DNA of 64,000 nt from Clostridia bacterium (GCA_017411805.1 JAFQPI010000020.1:1-64000), one strand, 5' to 3'. Positions 1 to 8,021 are shown, counted from the stretch's first letter. Program-made: numbers and translations. Notes: generated from the sequence alone by a model not told the origin.

Positions 1-302
1 CATCCACCGCGTCTGCGGTCCCCCTTCCCCGCCGGGGAAGGTAAAGTGGATAGCGGTCTCATTTCGCTTGTACAGCGAATATCATTCCGATATATAATTT
101 TTCATAGCAAAAAGGAATATTTTATTGAAAAAGTTTGCAAAGGCTTTATTGTAAGTGCAAATTGATTCAAATAAAATATTCCTCTTTGACTTTTTATAGG
201 TGAAAACTTAACAATATCCGCTGAAATGCGATAAGGTTCGGTCTAACCATTTTACCTTCCCCGGTGGGGAAGGGGGACCACACGGAAGTGTGGTGGATGA
301 GG
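1..302. repeat. TIR element, family A copy 1 (cut by window edge)
   Basis: Bases 1-45 and 251-302 form an imperfect inverted repeat: CATCCACCGC, then CCCCCTTCCCC, then GGGGAAGGTAAA on the left, and the mirror image ending GGTGGATGAGG on the right. The interior holds a second nested inverted repeat at about 111-183, with AGGAATATTTTATTGAA facing TTCAAATAAAATATTCCT. The same outer and inner parts recur at 35206-35534, and the outer part at 59393-59657. No protein is encoded. This is a MITE-like non-autonomous element by structure; mobility is inferred. Confidence 0.75.
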
Positions 303-400
303 TGAAGCGACGGATGCACTTTGTTAGCATTAACTTCAGTTCGAGCGGTATATTACACAAATCCATAATGAAGCAGCCATCGTACATTTTTTATAATTCC

Positions 401-482
401 GAAAATTCCCGCTTGCGGAAATTCACCTTTAACTCTGCCGCAGGCAGACATTAACTCAGCGTAGCCGATCTTAACTCACGCG
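401..482 (-). repeat. linker-hairpin array 1
   Basis: Short palindromes (TGCCGCAGGCA and similar) are separated by the constant linker TTAACTC, after a GGAAATTCACC block. Read on the minus strand the linkers are GAGTTAA, the same sense as in the other arrays at 1273-1382, 29694-29818 and 58509-58646. It lies downstream of the lipoprotein gene at 539, beyond that gene's terminator. Confidence 0.6.
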
Positions 483-504
483 AAAAGGATTTAATAGAAA
501 ATGC

Positions 505-540
505 CCCCGCTGTCGCATTCGCGGCAGCGGGGATGTTTTT
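505..540. terminator. terminator of the lipoprotein gene
   Basis: CCCCGCTGTCG pairs with CGGCAGCGGGG (one wobble) around a short loop. Followed by T-rich sequence on the plus strand and by CATTTTC on the minus strand. It directly follows the stop codon of the minus-strand gene ending at 539. Confidence 0.6.
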
Positions 541-1165
541 AAGGCTTTTGTATTATTTTTTCGCTGTAAAATACGTGTTTATGATCTGTACCGTTCTCGG
601 TCGGGGTCTCATAATGTTCTATAATCTCAACTTTCATACAGAGATAGCCTTCATCGTCTAACATAAAGTAGGGGCTGAACGCATCGGCATTCTCTCCCAT
701 CTGTTGCTTGATTGAGGCTGCAGCCTCGTCCAGCTTCTCTTTTGTAAGAATGTCGAGAAAATATAATACCTCGTCTCCGTATCCGTCAACCGTATTACTT
801 GCTAACCGACCTATTTCATCTAAGTATAAACATACATTTATTGTTGCGTTCGTCCGGTATCCGAAAAGCTCGGAAAGATTATAGGTATAGCGAAATTTTT
901 TATTATTATAAGTTGACGTCTGCTCTTGAACCTTTACGAAGGTCAGCTTGGAAAGATCGCTTATGCCGTAATACTCGGCAATGGCATTTTTTGCATCTTC
1001 GCTAAACTTTTTCTGTTTCCCGGTCAGAACATCCTCCCCCGCAACAGACATACAAGATTCCTTATCTGAACCGCTTTCGCTCCCGGTGTCCTCGGAGGCA
1101 CAAGAAACAGAAAATATCATTATCAAGGACAATAAAAGTATCAACGCGTTTCTTACAGTTTTCAT
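539..1165 (-). CDS. putative lipoprotein, unknown function
   Basis: A 208-residue protein starting MKTVRNALILL, with a hydrophobic signal and a lipobox ending SVSC near residue 23, so it is probably anchored outside the membrane. A Ser/Glu/Asp-rich linker follows. The rest is a soluble domain with no motif I recognise. The start at 1165 is chosen over an in-frame GTG at 1174 because GGAGG lies 8 bases upstream of it. A good promoter precedes it and a hairpin terminator follows, so it is a single-gene transcript. Function cannot be assigned. Confidence 0.75.
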   Translation of the reverse strand: MKTVRNALILLLSLIMIFSVSCASEDTGSESGSDKESCMSVAGEDVLTGKQKKFSEDAKNAIAEYYGISDLSKLTFVKVQEQTSTYNNKKFRYTYNLSELFGYRTNATINVCLYLDEIGRLASNTVDGYGDEVLYFLDILTKEKLDEAAASIKQQMGENADAFSPYFMLDDEGYLCMKVEIIEHYETPTENGTDHKHVFYSEKIIQKP

Positions 1166-1194
1166 TTTGCACACCTCCGTTTTTTATCAATTTT

Positions 1195-1223
1195 AGTATA
1201 TCATACCCAATACCAAATGTCAA
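1195..1223 (-). promoter_or_regulatory. promoter of the lipoprotein gene
   Basis: On the minus strand TTGACA (1223-1218), a 17-base spacer, then TATACT (1200-1195), about 30 bases before the start codon. Confidence 0.7.
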
Positions 1224-1243
1224 CACGTTTTGAATAATAATGA

Positions 1244-1272
1244 AAAAATCCGCGCATTTTGCGCGGATTTTT
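1244..1272. terminator. terminator after recR
   Basis: AAAAATCCGCGC, a five-base loop, GCGCGGATTTTT. It would end the dnaX-ybaB-recR transcript on the minus strand after the hairpin array at 1273-1382; the symmetry makes it bidirectional. Confidence 0.7.
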
Positions 1273-1382
1273 ACCTTTAACTCTGCCGCAGGCAGATCTT
1301 AACTCGGTGTAGCCGATCTTAACTCACGCGAAGCGTGACCTTAACTTGCGCGAAGCGCAAGCTTAACTCACGCGAAGCGTGA
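1273..1382 (-). repeat. linker-hairpin array 2, at the recR 3' end
   Basis: Five units of TTAACT plus a palindrome, including TGCCGCAGGCA, TCACGCGAAGCGTGA twice and TTGCGCGAAGCGCAA. The first palindrome in transcript order abuts the recR stop codon. The palindromes differ in sequence while the linker stays constant, which is unlike an ordinary tandem repeat. Confidence 0.7.
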
Positions 1383-1982
1383 TCAGTATTCCTTCCGTCC
1401 GTCGAAAGCACACGCCAGCGTGTGCGCATCGGCAAACTCAAGCTCACCGCCGACGGGAATGCCGTTTGCGATCCTCGTGACCTTGATCCCCGCGGGCTTG
1501 AGAAGTCGGGAGATATACATCGCGGTCGCCTCGCCCTCGGTGGTCGGGTTGGTCGCGATAATGACCTCGCGGATATCCTCCGAAGCAACTCTTTCGATCA
1601 GCTCGCGGAGCTTGATATCGTCCGGCGTGATATTCTGCATCGGTGAGAGCATTCCGTGGAGCACGTGGTAGACTCCGCCGTACTCGCGGACCTTCTCGAT
1701 CGCCATCAGCGAGCGCGTGTCTGCAACAACGCAGATCGTCGAGCGGTCGCGCGTGGTATCAGAGCAGATCGGGCAGACCTCAAGGTCGGTCAGATTCTGA
1801 CAAACGGGACAGCAATGAATGTTTCTCTTGGCTTCAAGAATAGCCTCGGCGAATCTCTCAGCCTCAGCCTCGGTCATATCAACGACCGAAAAGGCAAGAC
1901 GCATCGCCGTGCGCTTGCCGACTCCCCCGAGCTTGCCGAACTGTTCGGCAAGAAGCTCGAGCGACTTTATACTTTCGGACAT
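1383..1982 (-). CDS. recR: recombination protein RecR
   Basis: At 199 residues it has the usual RecR length. RecR works with RecF/RecO to load RecA on gapped DNA. Visible features are the N-terminal helix-hairpin-helix region (KLGGVGKRTA near residues 17-26), a four-cysteine zinc finger made of CPVC and CPIC (Cys58, 61, 70, 73), and a Toprim domain from about residue 80 with the VVADTRSLMAIE and ATNPTTEGEATA segments. It starts two bases after the ybaB stop and is the last gene of the dnaX-ybaB-recR operon, the standard Firmicutes order. Its stop codon touches a palindromic repeat array. Confidence 0.97.
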   Translation of the reverse strand: MSESIKSLELLAEQFGKLGGVGKRTAMRLAFSVVDMTEAEAERFAEAILEAKRNIHCCPVCQNLTDLEVCPICSDTTRDRSTICVVADTRSLMAIEKVREYGGVYHVLHGMLSPMQNITPDDIKLRELIERVASEDIREVIIATNPTTEGEATAMYISRLLKPAGIKVTRIANGIPVGGELEFADAHTLACAFDGRKEY

Positions 1983-1984
1983 GA

Positions 1985-2335
1985 TCAGAACGCTCCGTCG
2001 GGAATACCGTACTTAGCGGCAAGTGCCGACATCTCGGACGCGGACGCATCTTGAACTCTCTTGATACCCTCGTTGACAGCCGCAACGATGATGTCCTCGA
2101 GAGTCTCGGGATCGTCGGGATCGATGATCTCGGGCTCGATCTTGATCTCGGTCACGCGGAGTGTACCGTCGATCTTGAGATTTACCGCGCCGCCTCCTGC
2201 GGCAACGTCGTACTCACGGGACTCGAGATCAGCCGCGAGGGTCTCTCTCTCCTCCTGGAACTTCTGTACCTGGCGCATCATAGCGTCCATATTCTGGGGT
2301 CCGCCCCCTACTCCCTTGGGAAGTCTGACTTTCAT
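1985..2335 (-). CDS. ybaB: YbaB/EbfC nucleoid-associated protein
   Basis: A 116-residue protein of the YbaB/EbfC family, small dimeric DNA-binding proteins usually found between dnaX and recR. The sequence shows a Gly-rich N terminus with MDAMMRQVQKFQEE, then the family core AAGGGAVNLKIDGTLRVTEIKI and the C-terminal AAVNEGIKR helix in order. AAGGAAGG lies upstream of the start. The protein is slightly longer than the usual 100-110 residues because of its N-terminal Gly stretch. Context and motifs agree fully. Confidence 0.95.
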   Translation of the reverse strand: MKVRLPKGVGGGPQNMDAMMRQVQKFQEERETLAADLESREYDVAAGGGAVNLKIDGTLRVTEIKIEPEIIDPDDPETLEDIIVAAVNEGIKRVQDASASEMSALAAKYGIPDGAF

Positions 2336-2367
2336 TGTTATATTCCTTCCTTTAATAATATGTCTGA

Positions 2368-4116
2368 TTAATTGTTTTCCTCTGCCAGAGCTTCAAGCTC
2401 ATCTGCAAGGATCTTTGCATCCGTAGGTGCCTCGCCCTTCTTTACAAGCTCGAAGATGACGTCCTTCTCCGTGATCGGCTTGTCGAGCACGACCGAAGCC
2501 GCCGAGCAGAACGCGCGGAACTTATCTGGCAGAGAAAGCATCGTCTTGGTCAGCGACTGCGAATAGCAGATGACGATCTTGTTATTTTCATCGAAATAAG
2601 CGTTTTCGGTCTTGAGAAGTGCCGAAATCATCGGCGCGGTCGATTCAAAGGACTCGAGGATCTCAGCCCACTGCCTGATCGGGCGCAGTACTCGCTCCTT
2701 CTTCGCCAAAGGCGCGGCGATCGCGGGCCTCGGCTCGGCTCTCCTTACGGGAGCGGGCGTGGGTGCAGGAGCGGACTTCGGTGCAGGTGTCGATGTCTTT
2801 CTGACCGGCGCGGCATCCTCGGGAACGTATGGAACAAAATCATCGTCCGCGGGCGGGATGTCGTATTCCGCGAAGGGAGGCGGCTCGCCGAAATCGTCAA
2901 AGACGGGAGCTTCGGTCTGCGGCGCAGGCTGAGGTACGGGCTGAGGCGCGGGTGCCGCGGGGATCCCCATAGCGATCTTGGCCTCGAGAGCCGAGATACG
3001 CGCGAGAAGTGCCTCGGGCGTCGTTCCGAGCTTTTCGTCCGAGAGACGGACGAGAGTAAGCTCCGCGACGGTCCTTCTCGATGCGCCGGGACGCTGCATC
3101 GATGAATATGCATCGTCAAGCAGACGGCAATGGTACGAGAGCATTTCTCTCGTGAAAGCCGCCGCATCAGCGGCAAGTCGCTCGCTTTCGCTGTCGGTAA
3201 GGTCAAGATATTTCGATGCGCTTCCTCTCGCGGTCTTCATAACGAGCATATCGCGGTAATACTCGATAAGCTCCTGCCAGAAAACCCCAAGATCCGATGC
3301 GGATGCATCGATCTCGGCAACGATCTCAAAGAGACGGGCGCAGTTTTTTTGCGTAATGGCGCGGACGGTCTCGCTCATCGCCTCGCGTCCGCGGACACCG
3401 ATGGTCTCGCTGACAGTTGCGGCGTTGACCTCGCATCCCGCGGCGGCGCAGAGCTCGAAAAGGCTGATCGCGTCGCGCATTCCTCCCGTAGCGAGTCGCG
3501 CAAGCATCAGCGCGGCATCGTCGGTGAGGGTGATATTTTCTTCGCCCGCAATATATTTCAGTCTCGAAACGAGAACGGGCGTTGCAATTCTTCTGAAATC
3601 AAATCTCTGACAGCGCGAGATGACGGTCGCGGGGAGCTTCTGCATCTCGGTTGTCGCAAGGATGAAAACAACGTGCTCGGGCGGCTCCTCGAGGGTCTTG
3701 AGGAGCGCGTTGAACGCCGAGGTAGTAAGCATATGTACCTCGTCGATGATGTAAACGCGCCGTCTGACGTTCGACGGAGTATAAACGACCTCGTCGAGGA
3801 TCGTGCGGATATCGTCGACCTTGTTGTTCGACGCCGCGTCCATCTCGAGAACGTCTGTCGTGGTGCCGTCAAGGATCGCGCGGCAGGACGCGCACTCACC
3901 GCAGGGATTTCCGCCAATCGGATGCTCGCAGTTGACGGCGCGCGACAAGATCTTAGCGCAGGTCGTCTTACCCGTTCCGCGCGATCCGCAGAAAAGATAG
4001 GCATGGCAAAAAAGACCGCGCTCGGTCTCATATTTCAGAATATCGGTAATATGCTCCTGACCGCAGACGGAATCGAAGTCCAACGGTCTCCACTTGCGAT
4101 ATAAGGCTTGATGCAT
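2368..4116 (-). CDS. dnaX: DNA polymerase III subunits gamma/tau
   Basis: A 582-residue clamp-loader ATPase. From the N terminus: MHQALYRKWRP, Walker A GSRGTGKTT at 44-52, a zinc module with Cys63, 72, 75 and 78, Walker B IIDEVHML near 123-130, and the SRCQRFDF arginine-finger region near 167-174. A Pro/Ala-rich low-complexity linker (about 395-475) leads to the tau-type C-terminal domain that contacts polymerase. The start at 4116 is preferred over an upstream in-frame ATG because AAAGGA precedes it. Its first 19 codons and leader are duplicated upstream at 4357-4611. Confidence 0.96.
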   Translation of the reverse strand: MHQALYRKWRPLDFDSVCGQEHITDILKYETERGLFCHAYLFCGSRGTGKTTCAKILSRAVNCEHPIGGNPCGECASCRAILDGTTTDVLEMDAASNNKVDDIRTILDEVVYTPSNVRRRVYIIDEVHMLTTSAFNALLKTLEEPPEHVVFILATTEMQKLPATVISRCQRFDFRRIATPVLVSRLKYIAGEENITLTDDAALMLARLATGGMRDAISLFELCAAAGCEVNAATVSETIGVRGREAMSETVRAITQKNCARLFEIVAEIDASASDLGVFWQELIEYYRDMLVMKTARGSASKYLDLTDSESERLAADAAAFTREMLSYHCRLLDDAYSSMQRPGASRRTVAELTLVRLSDEKLGTTPEALLARISALEAKIAMGIPAAPAPQPVPQPAPQTEAPVFDDFGEPPPFAEYDIPPADDDFVPYVPEDAAPVRKTSTPAPKSAPAPTPAPVRRAEPRPAIAAPLAKKERVLRPIRQWAEILESFESTAPMISALLKTENAYFDENNKIVICYSQSLTKTMLSLPDKFRAFCSAASVVLDKPITEKDVIFELVKKGEAPTDAKILADELEALAEENN

Positions 4117-4314
4117 GCGCTTGTCCTTTCTTTGAATGCATAATGCAAAATGCAAAATGCAAAATTATCCAATCAAGGTAGATTTCCGCGCAAGCGCGGA
4201 AATCAATAATTAAAAACCAATCTATACTTTGCAAACAGCCAAAACAGAATTATCCATTTCATTTAGCATTTTGCCTTCTGCATTTTGCATTTCTTATTTT
4301 GCAGCCAATATTTT
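4060..4314 (-). repeat. direct repeat, proximal copy (dnaX start plus leader)
   Basis: About 254 bp covering the first 19 codons of dnaX, its ribosome binding site, GCAAAATGC-type repeats, a TTTCCGCGCAAGCGCGGAAA palindrome and a TTATTTTGCAGCC end. Nearly the same sequence follows at 4357-4611 after a 42-base spacer. Differences are few and include changes at codon positions within dnaX. Confidence 0.85.
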
Positions 4315-4413
4315 TTCTTCGGTTTGATCGTGCAGAAATTGCGCAAGACGAGGCGCACCGCAGACGGAATCAAACTCCATTGGTCGCCATTTACGATATA
4401 AAGCCTGATGCAT
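4294..4413 (-). pseudogene. truncated duplicate of the dnaX 5' end
   Basis: This encodes 39 residues: MHQALYRKWRPMEFDSVCG matches the DnaX N terminus except for LD to ME, followed by 20 unrelated residues and a stop. The dnaX ribosome binding site and leader are duplicated with it. It lies between the SRP RNA gene and the real dnaX, so it is transcribed if dnaX is read from the upstream promoter. Either an inert relic or a translated mini-ORF that affects dnaX expression. Confidence 0.75.
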
Positions 4414-4611
4414 GCGCTTGTCCTTTCTTTGAATGCATAATGCAAAATGCAAAATGCAAAATTATCCAATCAAGGTAGATTTCCGCACAAGCGCGGAAAT
4501 CAATAATTAAAAACCAATCTATACTTTGCAAACAGCCAAAACAGAATTATCCATTTCATTCAGCATTTTGCCTTCTGCATTTTGCATTTCTTATTTTGCA
4601 GCCAAAATTTT
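4357..4611 (-). repeat. direct repeat, distal copy (dnaX start plus leader)
   Basis: Second copy of the unit described at 4060-4314. Its distal end merges into a 47-bp palindrome (4591-4637) at the 3' end of the SRP RNA gene, which suggests that the unit boundary TTATTTTGCAGCC was the site of rearrangement. Confidence 0.85.
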
Positions 4612-4637
4612 TTGCAAAAATTTTGGCTGCAAAATAA
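4591..4637. terminator. perfect 22-bp-stem palindrome after the SRP RNA
   Basis: TTATTTTGCAGCCAAAATTT and its exact complement are separated by only three bases. It starts where the SRP RNA 3' end is expected and is the strongest hairpin in the area; it may end or process the RNA. It lacks a clean U-run, so termination is inferred. Confidence 0.55.
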
Positions 4638-4908
4638 GACCATACACCCCTCAATCGAACTTCACTTTTGCGCGTTAGTCCCTTTCTCTGCTCGGGGCAG
4701 GCGGACTTACGGCACATCGAGCTAACTGCTTAATGCTGCTTGGTTCCCCACCTGACATGGTTCACAGCGCACGATTGCGCAAGACCCACCCTTCAACACA
4801 GAGAAAGAGTCGCAGACCGCATCCGATCCGCCCTCAAAAGGGGAATGAACCCCCGCTATAGCGGATTTCGGGTACAGGACACCGCTAACTCCCCGGCTGG
4901 TATGGCCT
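4638..4908 (-). ncRNA. ffs: signal recognition particle RNA, large bacterial form
   Basis: The minus strand holds the conserved SRP domain IV: CATGTCAGGTG, a GGAA tetraloop closed by GG/CC, then AAGCAGCATTAAG (about 4715-4765). The 5' part has the Alu-domain signature CCGGGGAGTTAGCGGTG and TCCTGTACCCG, typical of the roughly 270-nt SRP RNAs of Bacillus and Clostridium. The 5' GGCCATAC pairs with the 3' GTATGGTC, which sets the ends given here; the length is about 271 nt. SRP RNA with Ffh targets nascent membrane and secreted proteins. Its place before dnaX-ybaB-recR matches the Firmicutes gene order. Confidence 0.95.
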
Positions 4909-4950
4909 TATTTCACAGCCAACGCCGTAAAATAAATGATTTACCTTATT

Positions 4951-4979
4951 ATTATAACAGATTTCAATCAATAATGCAA
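4951..4979 (-). promoter_or_regulatory. promoter of the SRP RNA
   Basis: On the minus strand TTGCAT (4979-4974), 17 bases, TATAAT (4956-4951). Predicted start about 35 bases before the inferred mature 5' end, which implies 5' processing or a slightly longer RNA. Confidence 0.7.
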
Positions 4980-5026
4980 GAGGTTAGAAAGATTTTAACG
5001 AAAAGTTTATAAAGTTCCGCTCCGGC

Positions 5027-5055
5027 TTGACATCCCGCGCCAAATATGATAACAT
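5027..5055 (+). promoter_or_regulatory. promoter of the sigma-factor gene
   Basis: TTGACA at 5027-5032, a 17-base spacer and TAACAT at 5050-5055. It faces away from the SRP RNA promoter and leaves a leader of about 285 bases. Confidence 0.6.
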
Positions 5056-5342
5056 AGAAAAAGATATTTTCAAAAGCCCTGAAAATCATGTAACCCAAGC
5101 GGGTCATTTTACTTCTTGATAAGTGAAGGGGCGTTTTCACCGATTGAAACAACGCTAAGCAAATCAATTGAATCCGTTTTTTCGGTGGCTTCGCCGACGA
5201 AAAAACACAGATAAGACGAGCAAAGCGAGTCCGCGCGCCGAGGGGAGCCGCCAAAATCATTGATTTTGGCAGGCGGCGATATGCGCGCGTATCAATTGAA
5301 AAACGCAGTTTTTCAATTAGAAAAAGGAAGGGAGGTCAGAGC
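5056..5342 (+). other. structured 5' leader of the sigma-factor gene
   Basis: About 285 bases without a credible gene. Three hairpins are visible: GTTTTTTCGG with CCGACGAAAAAAC (about 5177-5207), GCCGCCAAAATCA with TGATTTTGGC (about 5249-5279), and TTGAAAAAC with GTTTTTCAA (about 5295-5320), the last just before the AGGGAGG ribosome site. I recognise no known riboswitch. The hairpins could regulate expression or simply be repeat debris. Confidence 0.45.
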
Positions 5343-5900
5343 ATGGACGATAAAAAAATCATCGAGCTCTTCATGGCGCGCAATGAAGAGGCGATACGCG
5401 AAACAGAAAAGAAATATGGCGGACTCTGCCGCTCGATCGCGGGAAACATTCTCGCTCTGCGCGAGGACGTGGAGGAATGCGTAAGCGACGTTATGCTCTC
5501 CCTCTGGAACGCGATCCCGCCGGATCGCCCGGAGGATCTGAAGGCTTACGTCGCACGCGCGATCCGTAACCGTGCGCACGATATTTCTCGCGAGGCAAAC
5601 GCCTGGAAACGAGGAGGGAGAGTCCGGATTGTCGGAGACGAGCTTCTCTCGATGCTCGACGACGGCAGCGACCTTGCCGCAGACTATGAGGCAAAACGAG
5701 CGGGCGAGATCATCAGCCGCGTGCTCGACACAGTCAACAAAGACGACAGAAGAATGTTCATCCTGCGATATTGGCTCGGGTTGAACATAGATCAGATCGC
5801 ACTGCATATGAGATCGGGCGAGAGCCGTGTCAAGGTCTCGCTCCACAGAACGCGAAAGAAGATCGCGGAAGAGCTCGGAAAGGAAGGAATCACGGTATGA
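5343..5900 (+). CDS. RNA polymerase sigma factor, sigma-70 family (ECF-like)
   Basis: A 185-residue sigma factor with only regions 2 and 4. Region 2 spans about 12-75 and includes EDVEECVSDVMLSLWNAI and LKAYVARAIRNRAHD. Region 4 spans about 115-175 with the helix-turn-helix LNIDQIALHMRSGESRVKVSLHR. GGAAGGGAGG precedes the ATG. Its stop overlaps the start of the next gene (ATGA), a layout typical of a sigma factor and its membrane partner. Target promoters are unknown. Region 4 is typical of ECF factors that respond to cell-surface stress, but the stimulus cannot be read from the sequence. Confidence 0.88.
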   Translation: MDDKKIIELFMARNEEAIRETEKKYGGLCRSIAGNILALREDVEECVSDVMLSLWNAIPPDRPEDLKAYVARAIRNRAHDISREANAWKRGGRVRIVGDELLSMLDDGSDLAADYEAKRAGEIISRVLDTVNKDDRRMFILRYWLGLNIDQIALHMRSGESRVKVSLHRTRKKIAEELGKEGITV

Positions 5901-6640
5901 GTACAAATATTAAACCCGGAAACAGACGCCTGCTTGAGGCTGTCGAATATATTGACGAGGGTATGATCCTCGACGCACTCTCGGTGCTGAGGCTGCCCAA
6001 AGAAGAATGCGCCGAACCCATCCAAACTTGGAAGACACCCTTCAAGCATTGGAAGAAATTCACCGCCCTTGCGGCGTGCCTCATCTTGCTTTCCACAGCT
6101 TCCCCGCTGACAAGATATATCTCACAGGTCGTTAGCAATTTCAGAGCCGGCGCGGGAAGCGAAAGCATTGAAACTACCGAAGAAAGATTGGAGTCGGTCG
6201 AAACTACCGAGTATAAAACCGAAATCGAAGAATTCGATGTTGAAATTGATTTCAAGTCGGTACCGATACAATTAACCGAGAACGAAATCAAAGAAATAAT
6301 ATATGCAAAAATAAAAAAGTATGAAAATGAAAGATACCTGACTTACAGTTACTCGGTAAGATGCTTTGGGAAATTTGATGACGTATATGCTGTATACGTT
6401 GATAGTAGCAACGAAATGGACCTGAACATTGAAACTATTGATATAGTTAACGGTATAAAATTTAGTTATTTAGCAGGAACCTGCCTGTCAATATATAAAG
6501 ACGGAAAGTTTTATTTATTGCCGGAGGCGTTTGACAAAGGTATAATTGATGCAAATTCTTTACAACAATTATATGATACATTTATAAGTAATTATCAATA
6601 TACTTTTAAAGATTACGATAAAATAAAAACATTAAAATAA
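5897..6640 (+). CDS. membrane-anchored protein, probable anti-sigma factor
   Basis: 247 residues starting MSTNIKPGNRRLL at an ATGA overlap with the sigma gene. The N-terminal cytoplasmic part (1-50) contains YIDEGMILDAL. A single hydrophobic segment (FTALAACLILLSTASPL, about 54-72) would put the C-terminal 170 residues outside. I see no zinc-binding HxxxCxxC motif, so it is not a classical ZAS anti-sigma factor; the role rests on position and topology. From about 6280 the DNA becomes clearly AT-rich, so the exported domain may have a different origin from the anchor. Confidence 0.6.
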   Translation: MSTNIKPGNRRLLEAVEYIDEGMILDALSVLRLPKEECAEPIQTWKTPFKHWKKFTALAACLILLSTASPLTRYISQVVSNFRAGAGSESIETTEERLESVETTEYKTEIEEFDVEIDFKSVPIQLTENEIKEIIYAKIKKYENERYLTYSYSVRCFGKFDDVYAVYVDSSNEMDLNIETIDIVNGIKFSYLAGTCLSIYKDGKFYLLPEAFDKGIIDANSLQQLYDTFISNYQYTFKDYDKIKTLK

Positions 6641-6753
6641 AGGAAGATAATATAGTATTTAATGAAACACACGCTATTTGTCAATATTGCTATTTATTAG
6701 TTCCGTTAGAATATTTCAATTAAAATATTTTGCATAAGCAAATGCCCTTTTCC

Positions 6754-6788
6754 CCCCCGCGCGTCACGGACGCGCGGGGGATTTCTTT
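6754..6788 (+). terminator. terminator after the sigma operon
   Basis: A 12-bp GC-only-type stem (CCCCCGCGCGTC, loop ACG, mirror) followed by ATTTCTTT, about 115 bases after the stop at 6640. Confidence 0.65.
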
Positions 6789-6793
6789 CAAGT

Positions 6794-6843
6794 ATTTTTC
6801 CTGTATTTTGCATTTTGCCTTTTGCATTTTGCATTTTCATCTT
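6794..6843. repeat. GCAAAATGC-type repeat fragment (family B)
   Basis: Several copies of TTTTGCATTTTGC in a row, the same repeats that border the elements at 16971-17310 and 55878-56198. No second arm is visible, so this is a half element. The remainder of 6641-7013 holds the terminator and the promoter of the next operon and nothing else I can support. Confidence 0.6.
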
Positions 6844-6891
6844 CCGCTTTGCCATTATGCCGAAAAATATTGTGCACAATACAAAAAAATC

Positions 6892-6920
6892 TTGCAATCA
6901 GCACAAAGATGTGCTATAAT
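6892..6920 (+). promoter_or_regulatory. promoter of the moxR operon
   Basis: TTGCAA at 6892-6897, 17 bases, TATAAT at 6915-6920. Confidence 0.65.
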
Positions 6921-7013
6921 AGACTTGACTATATATACTTTTCCGCCCGTCGGGCGGAATTGCTTTCATCAACTTGTTTGAATTTTTTGCAATAAACAGA
7001 AAGGATCACACAA

Positions 7014-8021
7014 ATGAACTCCGAAAAAGTAACAGAGATGACCACCGCAAACCCCGCTCCCGCATTCAACGTGCAGGAAAATTACGCTAAGGTTCAAGCC
7101 GTCATGACCGAGATCGAAAAGGTCATCGTCGGTAAGCGTTCCGAGATCGTTCTTCTCCTGACCGCTATGCTCTCGGGCTCCCACGTTCTCATCGAGGACG
7201 TTCCCGGAACGGGTAAGACCACCCTCGCCGCAACCATCGCAAAGGTTACGGGTCTCGATTTCAAACGCGCACAGTTCACCCCCGACATCATGGCGTCCGA
7301 TATCACCGGCTTTAATATCTATAACCGCCGCTCAGAGGAATTCGAGTTCCGTCAGGGTCTTGTTATGTGTAATCTTCTGCTCGCCGACGAGATCAACCGT
7401 GCCTCCCCGAAGACTCAGTCCGCGCTACTCGAGGCAATGGAGGAATCCAAGGTCACCGTTGACGGCGTAACCTACCCCGTTCCCGATCCCTTCATGGTTA
7501 TTGCTACCCAGAACCCGACAGGCTACGTCGGTACCTATCCCCTTCCCGAGGCACAGCTCGACCGTTTTGCACTCAAGATCAGAATGGGATATCCCTCTCC
7601 CGAGGAAGAGCTCAATATCCTTCTCGCGCGCCGCGGACACAATCCCCTTGACGACGTTAATGCCGTTATCAGCCGCGACGAGCTCCGCGACCTCCGCGCG
7701 GGCGTATCCACCATCACAATCGACGAGGAGCTCTACCGCTACATCGTCCTCCTCATCGGTGCGACCCGCCGCCATCCCTCTCTCGCGCTCGGCGCATCTC
7801 CCCGTGCATCGGTCGCTCTCATGAGACTCGCACAGGCTTACGCTTTCATCAGAGGAAGAGATTACGTCCTTCCCGATGACGTTGCCGCTGTCTTCCGTCC
7901 CGCTATCGGACACAGACTCATGCTCCGCCAGGACGCTAAGCTCAAGGGCATTTCTCCCGACGAAATCCTCGGCGAGATCCTCCGTACCACCGCAGTTCCC
8001 TATAAGGGAAAGAGAAAATAA
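7014..8021 (+). CDS. MoxR-family AAA+ ATPase
   Basis: A 335-residue chaperone-like ATPase. Walker A lies at 63-70 (VPGTGKTT), Walker B at about 121-128 (LLLADEIN), followed by RASPKTQSALLEAMEE and the sensor segment VIATQNPTGYVGTYPLPEAQLDRF, all standard for MoxR. AGAAAGGA precedes the ATG. MoxR proteins act on partner proteins, often von Willebrand or DUF58 proteins encoded next door; here the next gene is DUF58 and the third a transglutaminase membrane protein, a known three-gene arrangement of uncertain role. Confidence 0.93.
   Translation: MNSEKVTEMTTANPAPAFNVQENYAKVQAVMTEIEKVIVGKRSEIVLLLTAMLSGSHVLIEDVPGTGKTTLAATIAKVTGLDFKRAQFTPDIMASDITGFNIYNRRSEEFEFRQGLVMCNLLLADEINRASPKTQSALLEAMEESKVTVDGVTYPVPDPFMVIATQNPTGYVGTYPLPEAQLDRFALKIRMGYPSPEEELNILLARRGHNPLDDVNAVISRDELRDLRAGVSTITIDEELYRYIVLLIGATRRHPSLALGASPRASVALMRLAQAYAFIRGRDYVLPDDVAAVFRPAIGHRLMLRQDAKLKGISPDEILGEILRTTAVPYKGKRK

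Noticed and set aside
4263..4469. 68-codon open frame in the dnaX leader repeats
   Set aside because: It runs through the repeats in a frame different from the duplicated dnaX start, and its product is dominated by repeat-derived FAFCILHYAF-type sequence.
5056..5342. Known riboswitch in the sigma-factor leader
   Set aside because: Hairpins are visible but none of the conserved aptamer cores I can recognise (TPP, FMN, SAM, cobalamin, lysine, glycine, purine) is present.
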